64,000 nucleotides of DNA from Brachybacterium squillarum M-6-3 (GTDB lineage Bacteria > Actinomycetota > Actinomycetes > Actinomycetales > Dermabacteraceae), in NCBI RefSeq assembly GCF_000225825.1, contig NZ_AGBX01000005.1, forward strand, positions 117,053 to 181,052, written 5' to 3'. Positions 17,619-26,890 of the stretch are shown one piece after another; the first letter of the stretch is position 1; each line of letters opens with the position of its first letter. The notes below the pieces were generated by a model. It ran no database searches. It was not told where the DNA came from and saw nothing but the letters and a program-made list of their open reading frames with translations. The position numbers and the translations under genes were made by a program.

Positions 17619-17624
17619 TACCCT
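17619..17624 (+). promoter_or_regulatory. -10 element of the dapA-rnj operon
   Basis: TACCCT, the same hexamer found at several genes here, lies 45 bases before the dapA ATG. Here the leader carries a GGAGGAG ribosome site. Confidence 0.45.
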
Positions 17625-17669
17625 CGGGGGTGGGCCCGCGGCCGGACCCACGACCACCCGGAGGAGAGC

Positions 17670-18605
17670 ATGACCGTGAGCGAGAGCGTCCCGACCCGCC
17701 CCTTCGGCGCCGTCGGCACCGCGATGGTGACCCCCTTCACGCCCGACGGCTCGGCGATCGACTACGAGGCCGCCGCCGCGCTGACCGCCCACCTGGTGGC
17801 CACCGGCAACGACCAGCTCGTCGTCTCCGGGACCACGGGGGAGTCGCCGACCACCGCGGACGCAGAGAAGGTCGAGCTGGCCCGCGTGGTCCGCGAGGCC
17901 GCCCCCGGGGCTACCGTCATCGCCGGGGTGGGCAGCAACGACACCGCCCACTCGGTGGAGATGGCCCGCGCCCACGCGGACCTCGGTCTCGACGGCCTGC
18001 TCGTCGTCAGCCCCTACTACTCGCGGCCCTCGCAGGCCGGCGTCGAGGCGCACGTGCGCGCGGTGCTGGACGCCACCGAGCTGCCGGTGATGCTCTACGA
18101 CATCCCCGGCCGCACCGGCGTCCCCTTCGCCCGCGACACCCTGCTCCGCCTCGGCGAGCACGAGCAGGTGCTGGCCGTGAAGGATGCCAAGGGCGACCTC
18201 GCCGAGGCCACCGCGGTGATGGCCGCGACGGGCCTGGCCTACTACTCCGGAGAGGACGCCCTGAACCTGCCGTGGCTGTCCATCGGCGCCGCCGGCGTCG
18301 TCTCCGTCGTCGGCCAGGTCGCCGGCCCCCTGGAGCGGGAGCTCGTCGACGCCGTCGACCGCGGCGACCTGGCCGCCGCCCGTTCCGCCCACACCCGCCT
18401 CGCCCCCCTGGTCGAGGCGCTGATGTCCCGCATGCCGGGAGCCGTCGCAGCGAAGGCAGCCCTGCACCTGCAGGGCGTGCTGCCGCATGCGGCGATGCGC
18501 GGCCCGCTGCTTCCCGCCGACCCCGACCAGTTGCGCGCGCTCGCCGCGGCGCTGGAGACGGTGGACGGCATCCCCACCCTCGACACGACCCGGAGGTCCG
18601 CATGA
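17670..18605 (+). CDS. dapA: 4-hydroxy-tetrahydrodipicolinate synthase
   Basis: Condenses pyruvate with aspartate semialdehyde, the first committed step to diaminopimelate and lysine. The 311-residue TIM barrel has the Schiff-base lysine K171 (AVKDAKGD), the catalytic tyrosine Y143 (MLYDIPGRTG), and the GTTGES loop at 54-59, all intact. Strong GGAGGAG before the ATG at 17670. Its stop overlaps the RNase J start by 4 bases, an actinobacterial arrangement that ties DAP synthesis to an RNA-decay gene. Confidence 0.96.
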   Translation: MTVSESVPTRPFGAVGTAMVTPFTPDGSAIDYEAAAALTAHLVATGNDQLVVSGTTGESPTTADAEKVELARVVREAAPGATVIAGVGSNDTAHSVEMARAHADLGLDGLLVVSPYYSRPSQAGVEAHVRAVLDATELPVMLYDIPGRTGVPFARDTLLRLGEHEQVLAVKDAKGDLAEATAVMAATGLAYYSGEDALNLPWLSIGAAGVVSVVGQVAGPLERELVDAVDRGDLAAARSAHTRLAPLVEALMSRMPGAVAAKAALHLQGVLPHAAMRGPLLPADPDQLRALAAALETVDGIPTLDTTRRSA

Positions 18606-20296
18606 GCACCCCCTACGCCCAGCGGCTGAACCAGCCGCCCAAGCTGCGCAAGGACACCATGCGCATCACCCCGCTCGGCGGGCTGGGCGACGTCGGCCGC
18701 AACATGACCGTCCTGGAGTACAACGGCCGCCTGCTGATCGTCGACTGCGGCGTGCTGTTCCCCGAGGACTCCCAGCCCGGCGTGGACCTGATCCTGCCGG
18801 ACTTCGACATGCTCGCCGACCGTCTCGACGACATCGCGGCGATCGTCCTCACCCACGGTCACGAGGACCACATCGGCGCCGTCCCCTACCTGCTGCGGAT
18901 GAAGCCCGACATCCCCCTGGTGGGCAGCCAGCTCACCCTCGCCTTCATCGAGGCGAAGCTCAAGGAGCACCGCATCACCCCGTACACCCTGGCGGTGAAG
19001 GAGGGGCAGACCGAGACCTTCGGTCCCTTCGAGTGCGAGTTCGTCGCCGTGAACCACTCCATCCCGGACGCCCTCGCGGTGGCCGTCACCACCGGCGCCG
19101 GCACCGTCCTGCACACCGGTGACTTCAAGATGGACCAGCTGCCGCTGGACGGCCGCATCACCGACCTGCGCGCCTTCGCCCGCCTGGGGGAGAAGGGCGT
19201 GGACCTGTTCATGACCGACTCCACCAACGCGGAGGTCCCCGGCTTCACCGTCGGCGAGCAGGAGATCGGCCCCGTGCTGGACTCCGTCTTCGCCCGCTCG
19301 AAGCAGAAGATCGTGGTGGCCTCGTTCTCCAGCCACGTGCACCGCGTCCAGCAGGTGCTCGACGCGGCCGCGAAGTACGGACGCAAGGTCGCCTTCGTGG
19401 GCCGCTCGATGGTGCGCAACATGGGCATCGCCGCCGAGATGGGCTACCTCGAGGTGCCCCCGAACACCCTGGTCGACGTCAAGAAGATCGACGACCTGCC
19501 CGACGACAAGATGGTGCTGATGTGCACCGGCAGCCAGGGCGAGCCGATGGCCGCGCTCAGCCGCATCGCCAACCGCGACCACCGGGTCTCGGTCGGTCCC
19601 GGCGACGTCGTGATCCTGGCCTCCTCGCTCATCCCGGGCAACGAGAACTCCGTGTTCCGCGTGGTCAACGGCCTGATGGCGCTCGGCGCCGAGGTGGTCC
19701 ACAAGGGCAACGCGAAGGTCCACACCTCCGGCCACGCGAGCGCCGGCGAGCTGCTGTACTGCTACAACATCGTGCGCCCGAAGAACGTGATGCCGATCCA
19801 CGGCGAGGTGCGCCACCTCATCGCCAACGGCAAGATCGCCGAGGCCACCGGCGTGCCGCCCGAGCGGGTCGTGCTGGCCAAGGACGGCCACGTGGTCGAC
19901 CTCAAGGACGGCAAGGCGAAGGTCGTCGGGGAGATCCCCAACGGCTACGTCTACGTCGACGGCTCCAGCGTGGGCGAGATCTCCGAGGCGGACCTCAAGG
20001 ACCGCCGGATCCTCGGCGACGAGGGCTTCATCTCGATCTTCGCGGTGGTCAACTCCGAGACCGGCGCGCTGATCGCGGGTCCGGAGATCCACGCCCGCGG
20101 CGTGGCCGAGGACGACCAGGTGTTCGAGAAGATCCGTCCCGACATCGTCAAGGCCCTCGAGCAGGCCGTCGCGGACCAGTCCAACCGCCGCGACACCCAC
20201 CAGCTGCAGCAGGTCATGCGCCGCGTGGTCGGCCGCTACGTCTCCCAGCGCCTCCGCCGCAAGCCGATAATCATCCCGGTGGTCGTCGAAGCCTGA
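18602..20296 (+). CDS. rnj: Ribonuclease J
   Basis: Metallo-beta-lactamase-fold ribonuclease with endonuclease and 5'-3' exonuclease activity, acting in RNA processing and decay. The 564-residue product has the zinc motif HGHEDHIGAVP (about 85-95), the beta-CASP domain with DSTNAEVPG and FSSHVHRVQQ, the GSQGEP motif and HTSGHAS (about 377), and a C-terminal domain. It starts with ATGA overlapping dapA. Its last codons are the first bases of a duplicated 51-base unit (see the repeat entry). Confidence 0.95.
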   Translation: MSTPYAQRLNQPPKLRKDTMRITPLGGLGDVGRNMTVLEYNGRLLIVDCGVLFPEDSQPGVDLILPDFDMLADRLDDIAAIVLTHGHEDHIGAVPYLLRMKPDIPLVGSQLTLAFIEAKLKEHRITPYTLAVKEGQTETFGPFECEFVAVNHSIPDALAVAVTTGAGTVLHTGDFKMDQLPLDGRITDLRAFARLGEKGVDLFMTDSTNAEVPGFTVGEQEIGPVLDSVFARSKQKIVVASFSSHVHRVQQVLDAAAKYGRKVAFVGRSMVRNMGIAAEMGYLEVPPNTLVDVKKIDDLPDDKMVLMCTGSQGEPMAALSRIANRDHRVSVGPGDVVILASSLIPGNENSVFRVVNGLMALGAEVVHKGNAKVHTSGHASAGELLYCYNIVRPKNVMPIHGEVRHLIANGKIAEATGVPPERVVLAKDGHVVDLKDGKAKVVGEIPNGYVYVDGSSVGEISEADLKDRRILGDEGFISIFAVVNSETGALIAGPEIHARGVAEDDQVFEKIRPDIVKALEQAVADQSNRRDTHQLQQVMRRVVGRYVSQRLRRKPIIIPVVVEA

Positions 20297-20395
20297 TCGA
20301 CGTGCTGCGAGCTTGCGAGCGGTAGGAGATCAGGCAGGAGGACAAAGCCTGATCGACGTGCTGCGAGCTTGCGAGCGGTAGGAGATCAGGCAGGA
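20289..20395 (+). repeat. Tandem pair of 51-base hairpin-forming repeats at the rnj 3' end
   Basis: Two identical 51-base units occupy 20289-20339 and 20345-20395, separated by 5 bases. The first begins within the last codons of rnj, so the stop codon region is part of the duplicated unit. Each unit has terminal inverted arms GCCTGATC and GATCAGGC (in copy one 20291-20298 with 20328-20335) that would fold it into a stem-loop. This looks like a duplicated 3' end/terminator element; its origin is unknown. Confidence 0.85.
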
Positions 20396-20422
20396 CAGCA
20401 CCGCCTGAGGCAGCCTGGCCCC

Positions 20423-20501
20423 CTGTCCATGAGACGGAGTGAGGGAGGCACAGCCCGGCCATAGGCCAGGCCGTGCCTCCCTCGCTCCATTCCGTGGACA
20501 G
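20423..20501. repeat. Long imperfect inverted repeat between rnj and ftsK
   Basis: About 33 bases (20423-20455) pair with 20469-20501, with several mismatches and wobble pairs in the outer half and a continuous GAGGGAGGC core, leaving a 13-base apex. The structure reads nearly the same on both strands. It may end transcription together with the tandem repeat, or be a remnant of a small palindromic element. The rest of 20297-20587 holds no gene. Confidence 0.7.
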
Positions 20502-20575
20502 CAGGGGCGCGATCCCGGCCACGCGCCCCCGCCTAGCCGGTTCCCCGCCTCCCGGGCGCGTCGGGGGCGGGGCGT

Positions 20576-20581
20576 TACCCT
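20576..20581 (+). promoter_or_regulatory. -10 element, probable leaderless start of ftsK
   Basis: TACCCT ends 6 bases before the ftsK ATG; there is no Shine-Dalgarno sequence. Confidence 0.55.
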
Positions 20582-20587
20582 GGGAAC

Positions 20588-23497
20588 ATGGCGACACGTA
20601 CGTCTTCCCCCGCACGTGCGTCGAAAGGCTCGTCGCGGTCCTCCTCCTCCGGCTCCTCCCGGACGAAGGGGACCGCCGCCCACGATCCGTCGACGCTCCC
20701 CCTGCCGGTGCGCGCAGTGCGCTCCGGCTACCTCGGCGTGGCCCGGATGGTCGGCGGTCTGATCCGCGGCATCGGCGTGGCCCGCTGGGAGGTCCCGCCG
20801 GAGATGCGCCGCGACGGCTACGCCTTCTTCCTGCTGCTGCTGGCGGTGCTGGTGGCCGTGGTCGAGTGGTGGCAGGCCTCGGGCCCCGTGCTCGGCGCCG
20901 TGCACACCGTGGTCGCCGGCACCTTCGGCATCGCCTCGATGGCGATCCCGCTGCTGGCCGCCGGCTGGGCGCTGCGCATGTTCCGCCATCCCGACCACGT
21001 GCGCGCCAACACCCGCATCGCCCTCGGCGTGGCCCTGATCCTCACCGCGATCGCCGCGATCGCCTCGGTCACCGCGAAGCTCCCCGCCCCGGCGGACGGC
21101 ATCGCCGCCCTGGCCCGCGGCGGCGGCGTGCTCGGCTACCTGGCGGCCGCGCCCCTGGTGGCGCTGCTGCCTCCGGTCGCCGTGATCGTCGTCTACGCCC
21201 TGGTCATCGCCTTCGGCGTGCTCGTGCTGACCGCCACCCCGGTCGAGTCGATCCCCGGCCGTCTGAAGGACGTCTACCAGGTGATGGTCGGCCGCAGCGT
21301 CGAGGAGGACGAGGAGCGCACCGCCTTCGGCCTGCGCCCCCGCCGCCCCGACCCCGCCGCCGTGCAGGACGCACCCACCGAGGCGCAGCCCACCCGCGCC
21401 CGCCGCCGCACCCGCAAGGAGAAGCAGGAGGCCGCCGAGGCCGAGGCCCGCGACCACGACGGCTTCGGCTATGTGGGCGACGAGGCCTTCGAGCAGGGCG
21501 TCGCCGGGGACGCGGACGAGCCCGCCGCCGGCAAGGCCAGGGGCGGGCGCAAGGGCAAGGCCTCCCGTCGGGCCACCGACCCCGAGCAGGCCGCCGAGGG
21601 TGCGCAGGCCGAGAACGGCCGCGCCAAGACCTTCCCCACCGCCGCGGAGGAGGCGCCCACCGAGGACATCGGCCAGGCCGCCGCCGGGGCCACCCGCCCC
21701 ATGCCCGCCGGCGGGATCACCAAGAAGGTGCCCGCGAGCGCCGCCGCCACCGCCCCGGCGGAGGAGGAGCCGGAGCTGGTGCCACCGCCGCTCGGCGAGC
21801 TGCCCCGCGCCGGGGAGCAGCTGGAGCTGGCCGGGGACATCGTCTACACCCTCCCCGAGTCGGACTACCTGGTCGAGGGCCCCCCGCACAAGACCCGCTC
21901 CGAGGCCAACGACCAGGTCGTCGCGGCCCTCGGCGAGGTGTTCGAGCAGTTCAAGGTCAACGCCGAGGTCGTGGGCTTCACCCGCGGCCCGACCGTCACC
22001 CGCTACGAGGTGGAGCTGGCCCCGGGCACCAAGGTCGAGAAGGTCACGGCCCTGGACAAGAACATCGCGTACGCGGTGGCCAGCGCCGACGTGCGGATCC
22101 TGTCGCCGATCCCCGGCAAGAAGGCGATCGGCATCGAGATCCCCAACGCCGACCGCGAGACCGTGGTCCTCGGCGACGTGCTGCGCAGCTCCGTGGCCCG
22201 CCGCAACGAGCACCCGCTGGTGATGGGCGTGGGCAAGGACGTCGAGGGCGGCTATGTGGTCGCGAACCTCTCCAAGATGCCGCACCTGCTGGTGGCGGGC
22301 GCCACCGGCGCCGGCAAGTCGAGCTTCGTGAACTCCATGATCACCTCGATCCTGATGCGCTCCACCCCCGAGGAGGTGCGCATGGTGCTGGTGGACCCCA
22401 AGCGCGTGGAGCTCACCATCTACGAGGGCATCCCGCACCTGATCACCCCGATCATCACCAACCCCAAGAAGGCCGCCGAGGCCCTCGAATGGGTGGTGCG
22501 GGAGATGGACGCCCGCTACGACGACCTGGCCGCCTTCGGCTTCAAGCACATCGACGACTTCAACAAGGCGGTGCGCGCCGGCGAGGTCACCCCGCCCCCG
22601 GGCAGCGAGCGCCGCCTCGCGCCGTACCCGTACCTGCTGGTCGTGGTCGACGAGCTCGCCGACCTGATGATGGTGGCCCCGCGCGACGTGGAGGCATCCA
22701 TCCAGCGCATCACCCAGCTGGCCCGCGCCGCCGGGATCCACCTGATCCTGGCCACCCAGCGGCCCTCGGTCGACGTCGTCACCGGCATCATCAAGGCCAA
22801 CGTGCCCAGCCGCCTGGCCTTCGCGACCTCCTCCCTGCAGGACTCGCGCGTCATCCTGGACACCCCGGGTGCGGAGAAGCTGATCGGTCAGGGCGACGCC
22901 CTGTTCCACCCGATGGGCAAGTCCAAGGCGATGCGTGTGCAGGGCGCCTGGGTGAACGAGTCGGAGATCCACAAGGTCGTCGACCACGTGAAGAACCAGA
23001 TGAAGCCCTCCTATCGCGAAGACGTCACGGTCGAGACCGCCAAGAAGCAGATAGACGACGACATCGGCGACGACCTCGAGGTGCTGCTGCAGGCCACCGA
23101 GCTGGTGGTCACCACGCAGTTCGGCTCCACCTCGATGCTGCAGCGCAAGCTGCGGGTGGGCTTCGCGAAGGCGGGTCGCCTGATGGACCTGCTGGAGTCC
23201 CGCGAGATCGTCGGCCCCTCCGAGGGTTCGAAGGCGCGCGACGTGCTGGTCCACCCTGACGACCTCGCCTCCGCGATGGCCCGCATCCGTGGCGGGGACA
23301 CCTCGCCGGCGCCGTCCGCCGCGGCGGGGGAGGACCCGGCCCCCTTCGACGAGGCGAGCGACGTCGACCAGGAGCCGGCGCAGGACCGCTACGCCGGCGA
23401 CCCGCTGTCCCACGACGACGACGAGATCGCCCCCGAGTACGACGACGGCGCCGACGAGCCCGACGGGGAGGACGCCTGGCAGCTCACGGGCCGCTGA
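20588..23497 (+). CDS. ftsK: DNA translocase FtsK/SpoIIIE
   Basis: Membrane-anchored, septum-located ATPase that pumps chromosome ends at division. The 969-residue product has a Ser/Arg-rich N-terminus, four or so membrane segments (about 75-230), a charged linker rich in Ala/Glu/Lys (about 240-395), the motor with Walker [11 protein letters not shown] (about 571-580), Walker [13 protein letters not shown] (near 685), and a C-terminal gamma winged helix that reads KOPS (about 825-890), ending in an acidic tail. ATG at 20588; a TACCCT -10 six bases upstream fits a leaderless message. It probably shares transcripts with pgsA onward. Confidence 0.96.
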   Translation: MATRTSSPARASKGSSRSSSSGSSRTKGTAAHDPSTLPLPVRAVRSGYLGVARMVGGLIRGIGVARWEVPPEMRRDGYAFFLLLLAVLVAVVEWWQASGPVLGAVHTVVAGTFGIASMAIPLLAAGWALRMFRHPDHVRANTRIALGVALILTAIAAIASVTAKLPAPADGIAALARGGGVLGYLAAAPLVALLPPVAVIVVYALVIAFGVLVLTATPVESIPGRLKDVYQVMVGRSVEEDEERTAFGLRPRRPDPAAVQDAPTEAQPTRARRRTRKEKQEAAEAEARDHDGFGYVGDEAFEQGVAGDADEPAAGKARGGRKGKASRRATDPEQAAEGAQAENGRAKTFPTAAEEAPTEDIGQAAAGATRPMPAGGITKKVPASAAATAPAEEEPELVPPPLGELPRAGEQLELAGDIVYTLPESDYLVEGPPHKTRSEANDQVVAALGEVFEQFKVNAEVVGFTRGPTVTRYEVELAPGTKVEKVTALDKNIAYAVASADVRILSPIPGKKAIGIEIPNADRETVVLGDVLRSSVARRNEHPLVMGVGKDVEGGYVVANLSKMPHLLVAGATGAGKSSFVNSMITSILMRSTPEEVRMVLVDPKRVELTIYEGIPHLITPIITNPKKAAEALEWVVREMDARYDDLAAFGFKHIDDFNKAVRAGEVTPPPGSERRLAPYPYLLVVVDELADLMMVAPRDVEASIQRITQLARAAGIHLILATQRPSVDVVTGIIKANVPSRLAFATSSLQDSRVILDTPGAEKLIGQGDALFHPMGKSKAMRVQGAWVNESEIHKVVDHVKNQMKPSYREDVTVETAKKQIDDDIGDDLEVLLQATELVVTTQFGSTSMLQRKLRVGFAKAGRLMDLLESREIVGPSEGSKARDVLVHPDDLASAMARIRGGDTSPAPSAAAGEDPAPFDEASDVDQEPAQDRYAGDPLSHDDDEIAPEYDDGADEPDGEDAWQLTGR

Positions 23498-23559
23498 GCC
23501 CCTGACCCGCCCGGACCCCGTCCAGCCGCCCGCCCCGTCCCGAGAGATCCCGGAGAGAC

Positions 23560-24150
23560 ATGAGCACCGAGACCGCCCCCGCCCCGCTGTGGAACATCGC
23601 GAACATCCTCACGATGGCCCGCTGCGTGATGGTGCCCGTTTTCATCGTGCTGGCCGCGATCTACCCCGAGGACGTCGGCGGCCGGATCCTGGTGTCCGCG
23701 ATCTTCGTGATCGCGATGTTCACCGACTTCCTGGACGGCTACCTGGCGCGCTCCCGGAACCTCATCACCGACTTCGGGAAGATCGTCGACCCCATCGCCG
23801 ACAAGGGCATGACCGGCGCGGCCTTCGTGATGCTCTCGGTGTGGGACTACGTGCCGTGGTGGATGACCATCCTGATCCTGGTGCGGGAGTTCGGCATCAC
23901 GATCATGCGCTTCACGATCCTCAAGTACGGGGCGCTGCCGGCGAACATGGCCGGCAAGGCCAAGACGATGATGCAGTCCATCGCGATCGCCTTCTGCCTG
24001 ATGCCCTTCGAGCTGTGGTGGTCCCCGGCCCGCTGGATCGGTCTGGCGCTGGTCACCATCGCCTTCGTGCTGACCATCTGGTCCGGCCTGGTGAACCTCA
24101 AGGACGGGCTGCGCCTGCGCCGCGAGGCCCTGGCCGGCGGCGCCGCCTGA
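23560..24150 (+). CDS. pgsA: CDP-diacylglycerol--glycerol-3-phosphate 3-phosphatidyltransferase
   Basis: Inner-membrane enzyme of phosphatidylglycerol synthesis, or a close CDP-alcohol phosphatidyltransferase paralogue. The 196-residue protein has several membrane segments and the complete family motif D-G-x2-A-R-x8-G-x3-D-x3-D in DGYLARSRNLITDFGKIVDP (about 60-79). ATG at 23560 with GGAGAG before it. The order ftsK-pgsA-cinA-clgR-recA is typical of actinobacteria. Confidence 0.9.
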   Translation: MSTETAPAPLWNIANILTMARCVMVPVFIVLAAIYPEDVGGRILVSAIFVIAMFTDFLDGYLARSRNLITDFGKIVDPIADKGMTGAAFVMLSVWDYVPWWMTILILVREFGITIMRFTILKYGALPANMAGKAKTMMQSIAIAFCLMPFELWWSPARWIGLALVTIAFVLTIWSGLVNLKDGLRLRREALAGGAA

Positions 24151-24166
24151 GGAGCCGCCGGACACG

Positions 24167-24736
24167 ATGGGCACCCCCGGCGAGGCCTCGGACCCGGCCG
24201 CCCGCCCGCGCGCCGGTGACGCCGCCGTCGACCCCGCCGCGGTGATCGCCGCCGCCCGCGAGCGCGGCTGGCTGCTCGCCACCGCCGAGTCCCTCACCGC
24301 CGGCGCCGTCGTCGCCCGCCTGGTGGACGTCCCCGGCTCCAGCGCCGCCGTCGCCGGGGGAGCGGCCTGCTACTCCTACGCCGCCAAGCACCGCGTGCTG
24401 GGCGTCGACGCCGCCGAGCTGGAGCGCACCGGCGCCGTCACCCCCTCGGTGGCCGCCGCGATGGCCGAGGGCGCCCTCGCCCTCTACGCCGCGGACCTGG
24501 CCGTCTCCACCACCGGGGTGGCCGGGCCCGGTCCCGATGAACGAGGCGTGGAGGCCGGCACCGTCCGGCTGGGCCTGGCCCGCCGCGGCGGCGCGACCCT
24601 CACCCGCCTGGTGCACCTGCCGGGGGACCGCGCCGCCGTCCGCGCGCAGAGCGTGGAGGCCGCGATCGCCCTGCTCGCCGCGGAGCTCGGACTCCAGGGC
24701 TCCGTCCACCTCCCGGACGACTCCCAGGAGCGATGA
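24167..24736 (+). CDS. pncC: CinA C-terminal domain protein (nicotinamide-nucleotide amidase)
   Basis: A 189-residue stand-alone version of the CinA C-terminal domain, which deamidates nicotinamide mononucleotide to nicotinate mononucleotide in pyridine nucleotide recycling. It shows the family motifs AESLTAGAVVARL (residues 41-53), GAACYS, TGVAGPGP and GTVRLGLA. The N-terminal ADP-ribose pyrophosphatase-like domain of full CinA is absent, as in most short forms. It follows pgsA by 16 bases. Often named cinA in actinobacteria because it precedes recA. Confidence 0.85.
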   Translation: MGTPGEASDPAARPRAGDAAVDPAAVIAAARERGWLLATAESLTAGAVVARLVDVPGSSAAVAGGAACYSYAAKHRVLGVDAAELERTGAVTPSVAAAMAEGALALYAADLAVSTTGVAGPGPDERGVEAGTVRLGLARRGGATLTRLVHLPGDRAAVRAQSVEAAIALLAAELGLQGSVHLPDDSQER

Positions 24737-24964
24737 GGTCTCGCCCACTACACTGCCGGGAACACACCGAGCGGTGACGGCGTTGGACCCGACGTGATCA
24801 ATCCGAGAACGACCACGAGGATGAGTACGTCGAACCACGAGACGCGGCCGACCGCCCCCACGGCGGCGGCCCCGACCCGGCGGGCGTCGATGACGACCGC
24901 CACCCCCACGCCCCGCACCCGTGAGGTGCTGACCGTGCAGAACGAGCCGACGGGAGGAAAGGCC

Positions 24965-25270
24965 ATGGTCCTGTTCCGACAGGAGCTCGGGGACGTCCTG
25001 CGGGATGCCCGCCGTGCCCAGGGGCGCACCCTGCGACAGGTGTCCTCCGACGCCCGGGTGTCCCTGGGATACCTCAGCGAGATCGAGCGCGGGCAGAAGG
25101 AGGCCTCGAGCGAGCTGCTGCTCTCGGTGACCGAGGCCCTCGGCATGCCGCTGTCCTTCGTGCTGCGGGAGGTCTCCGACCGCATCGCCGCCGCCGAGGG
25201 CGTCACCGTGCCCGACACCGTGCCCGAGGGCCTGGCCGAGGAGACCGGCCCGCTGGTGGGCGCGCACTGA
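24965..25270 (+). CDS. clgR: ClgR-like XRE family transcriptional regulator
   Basis: A 101-residue helix-turn-helix protein: [52 protein letters not shown] is the ClgR/PopR DNA-binding domain, which in actinobacteria activates the Clp protease and stress genes. The ATG at 24965 was chosen because GGAGGAAA (24953-24960) stands at ideal spacing and homology starts there. An in-frame start at 24794 would add 57 low-complexity residues. A TACACT -10 like site near 24749-24754 could be its promoter. ClgR next to recA is a conserved actinobacterial feature. Confidence 0.87.
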   Translation: MVLFRQELGDVLRDARRAQGRTLRQVSSDARVSLGYLSEIERGQKEASSELLLSVTEALGMPLSFVLREVSDRIAAAEGVTVPDTVPEGLAEETGPLVGAH

Positions 25271-25271
25271 G

Positions 25272-25496
25272 GTGCGCCGCAGCGAGTTCAGCGAGCTGGC
25301 CGACCACGTCTTCGGCCCCACCCTCGCCCGCACCTACACCCGGGACCTCGTCCTCGAGGAGGTCGGCGGCCTGAGCGCCGATGCCGCCCTCGAGGCGGGG
25401 TACCCGGTGCGGCGGGTGTGGACCGCCCTCTGCGACGCGATGGAGGTCCCCGAGGGGGACCGCTGGGAGATCCCGCCCGCGCTGCGGCGGCGCTGA
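25272..25496 (+). CDS. DUF3046 family protein
   Basis: A 74-residue protein starting with GTG one base after the clgR stop. It carries the DUF3046 pattern: MRRSEFSELADHVFG, then RDLVLEEVGGLSADAALEAGYPVRRVWTALCDAMEVPE. This tiny family sits directly upstream of recA in many actinobacteria; its function is unknown. Confidence 0.88.
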   Translation: MRRSEFSELADHVFGPTLARTYTRDLVLEEVGGLSADAALEAGYPVRRVWTALCDAMEVPEGDRWEIPPALRRR

Positions 25497-25578
25497 GCCC
25501 GAAGGCACTGAGTCCGGCGACGCTGAGCCGCCCGTGCCCCAACCCCGGGACACCGAAGGGTCCCCACCCTCCGATTCC

Positions 25579-25617
25579 CGCGACACGCCGGGAGCCCCGT
25601 GCTCCCGGCGTGTCGCG
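25579..25617 (+). terminator. Perfect 17-pair terminator before recA
   Basis: 25579-25595 pairs perfectly with 25601-25617 around CCCGT. It isolates recA from the clgR-DUF3046 transcript; the recA LexA box begins three bases later. Confidence 0.85.
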
Positions 25618-25620
25618 CAT

Positions 25621-25643
25621 TCGAACGTCTGTTCGGGTATCGT
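25621..25643 (+). promoter_or_regulatory. LexA box and -10 of the recA SOS promoter
   Basis: TCGAACGTCTGTTCGG (25621-25636) matches the actinobacterial SOS box TCGAAC-N4-GTTCGA with one difference. A TATCGT -10 follows at 25638-25643, so bound LexA would cover the promoter. The same arrangement (box then TATCG) occurs at lexA. Confidence 0.85.
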
Positions 25644-25714
25644 GATCCGCGTCGGCCCGCCCGCCGTCCCTCCCCACCGCCCGGGAACGCACACCCCGCA
25701 GGGGTCGCGCTCGT

Positions 25715-25737
25715 TCGTCGGGGGTGAGTCCTAGGGT
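25715..25737 (+). promoter_or_regulatory. Second recA promoter, RecA-independent (PafBC-type) motif
   Basis: TCGTCGGGG, an 8-base spacer and TAGGGT match the mycobacterial RecA-NDp layout TTGTCRGTG-N8-TAnnnT. It lies 53 bases before the recA ATG and shares 16 identical bases (25706-25721) with a site upstream of the HEPN-dinB pair. Confidence 0.65.
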
Positions 25738-25790
25738 GGCCGCACGGTCACCACGTCGGCACCCCCGGTCCCCTGGAAGGAACAGATCCC

Positions 25791-26888
25791 ATGCCTGCAC
25801 AGAAGAACGCCCCCAAGGAGCGCGCCTCCACCCTGGACGCCGCGCTCGCCCAGATCGACCGCCAGTTCGGCAAGGGCTCCGTGATGCGCCTCGGTGAGGA
25901 CACCCGTCCCCCGGTCGAGGTCATTCCCACCGGCTCCGTCGCGCTGGACGCCGCGCTCGGCATCGGCGGCCTGCCCCGCGGGCGCATCGTCGAGGTCTAC
26001 GGCCCGGAGTCCTCCGGCAAGACCACCGTCGCCCTGCACGCCGTGGCCAGCGCCCAGCGCAACGGCGGCATCGCCGCCTTCATCGACGCCGAGCACGCGC
26101 TGGACCCGGAGTACGCCAAGAAGCTCGGCGTGGACACCGACGCCCTGCTGGTCTCCCAGCCGGACACCGGCGAGCAGGCCCTCGAGATCGCCGACATGCT
26201 GGTGCGCTCCGGCGCGCTGGACGTCATCGTCATCGACTCGGTCGCGGCCCTGGTGCCCAAGGCCGAGATCGAGGGCGAGATGGGCGACTCCCACGTCGGC
26301 CTGCAGGCCCGCCTGATGTCCCAGGCGCTGCGCAAGCTCACCGGCGCGCTCTCCGCCTCCGGCACCACCGCCATCTTCATCAACCAGCTGCGCGAGAAGA
26401 TCGGCGTGTTCTTCGGCAGCCCGGAGACCACCACCGGCGGCAAGGCGCTGAAGTTCTACGCCTCCGTGCGCATGGACATCCGTCGCATCGAGACCCTCAA
26501 GTCCGGCCAGGACTCCGTGGGCAACCGCACCCGCGTCAAGGTCGTGAAGAACAAGATGGCCCCGCCCTTCAAGCAGGCCGAGTTCGACATCCTCTACGGC
26601 GAGGGCATCTCCCGCGAGGGCGGCCTGATCGATCTCGGCGTGGAGCACGGCGTGGTCCGCAAGTCCGGCGCCTGGTTCACCTACGAGGGGGACCAGCTCG
26701 GCCAGGGCAAGGAGAACGCGCGCCAGTTCCTCAAGGACAACACCGACCTCGCCGCGGAGATCGAGGAGAAGATCCTGCGGACACTCGGCGTGGGCAAGTA
26801 CGCCGCCGAGCAGGCCGGTGCCGCCGATGAGGCGGAGGAGCTCGGCGAGGCCGAGTTCCTCGACGAGGACGTCCCGGCGGCCATCTGA
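25791..26888 (+). CDS. recA: Recombinase RecA
   Basis: ATP-dependent strand-exchange protein and co-protease that triggers LexA self-cleavage. The 365-residue product has Walker [10 protein letters not shown] (about 71-79), Walker [11 protein letters not shown], loop L1 [14 protein letters not shown] and loop L2 [22 protein letters not shown], all intact and without an intein. GGAAGGA precedes the ATG. Two promoters are visible: a LexA-box promoter and a PafBC-type one. recX follows two bases after the stop. Confidence 0.98.
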   Translation: MPAQKNAPKERASTLDAALAQIDRQFGKGSVMRLGEDTRPPVEVIPTGSVALDAALGIGGLPRGRIVEVYGPESSGKTTVALHAVASAQRNGGIAAFIDAEHALDPEYAKKLGVDTDALLVSQPDTGEQALEIADMLVRSGALDVIVIDSVAALVPKAEIEGEMGDSHVGLQARLMSQALRKLTGALSASGTTAIFINQLREKIGVFFGSPETTTGGKALKFYASVRMDIRRIETLKSGQDSVGNRTRVKVVKNKMAPPFKQAEFDILYGEGISREGGLIDLGVEHGVVRKSGAWFTYEGDQLGQGKENARQFLKDNTDLAAEIEEKILRTLGVGKYAAEQAGAADEAEELGEAEFLDEDVPAAI

Positions 26889-26890
26889 GG

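Noticed and set aside
13136..17740. 1534-codon minus-strand open frame running upstream from azlC
   Set aside because: Only the last 246 codons (azlC) are real; the rest is antisense to the HAD and fusion genes.
20289..20395. Tandem repeat as a CRISPR array
   Set aside because: Only two copies, 51 bases long with a 5-base gap, no cas genes; spacers are far too short.
24794..24964. 57-residue N-terminal extension of clgR
   Set aside because: Low-complexity Thr/Pro/Arg sequence; a near-perfect ribosome site stands before the ATG at 24965 where homology begins.
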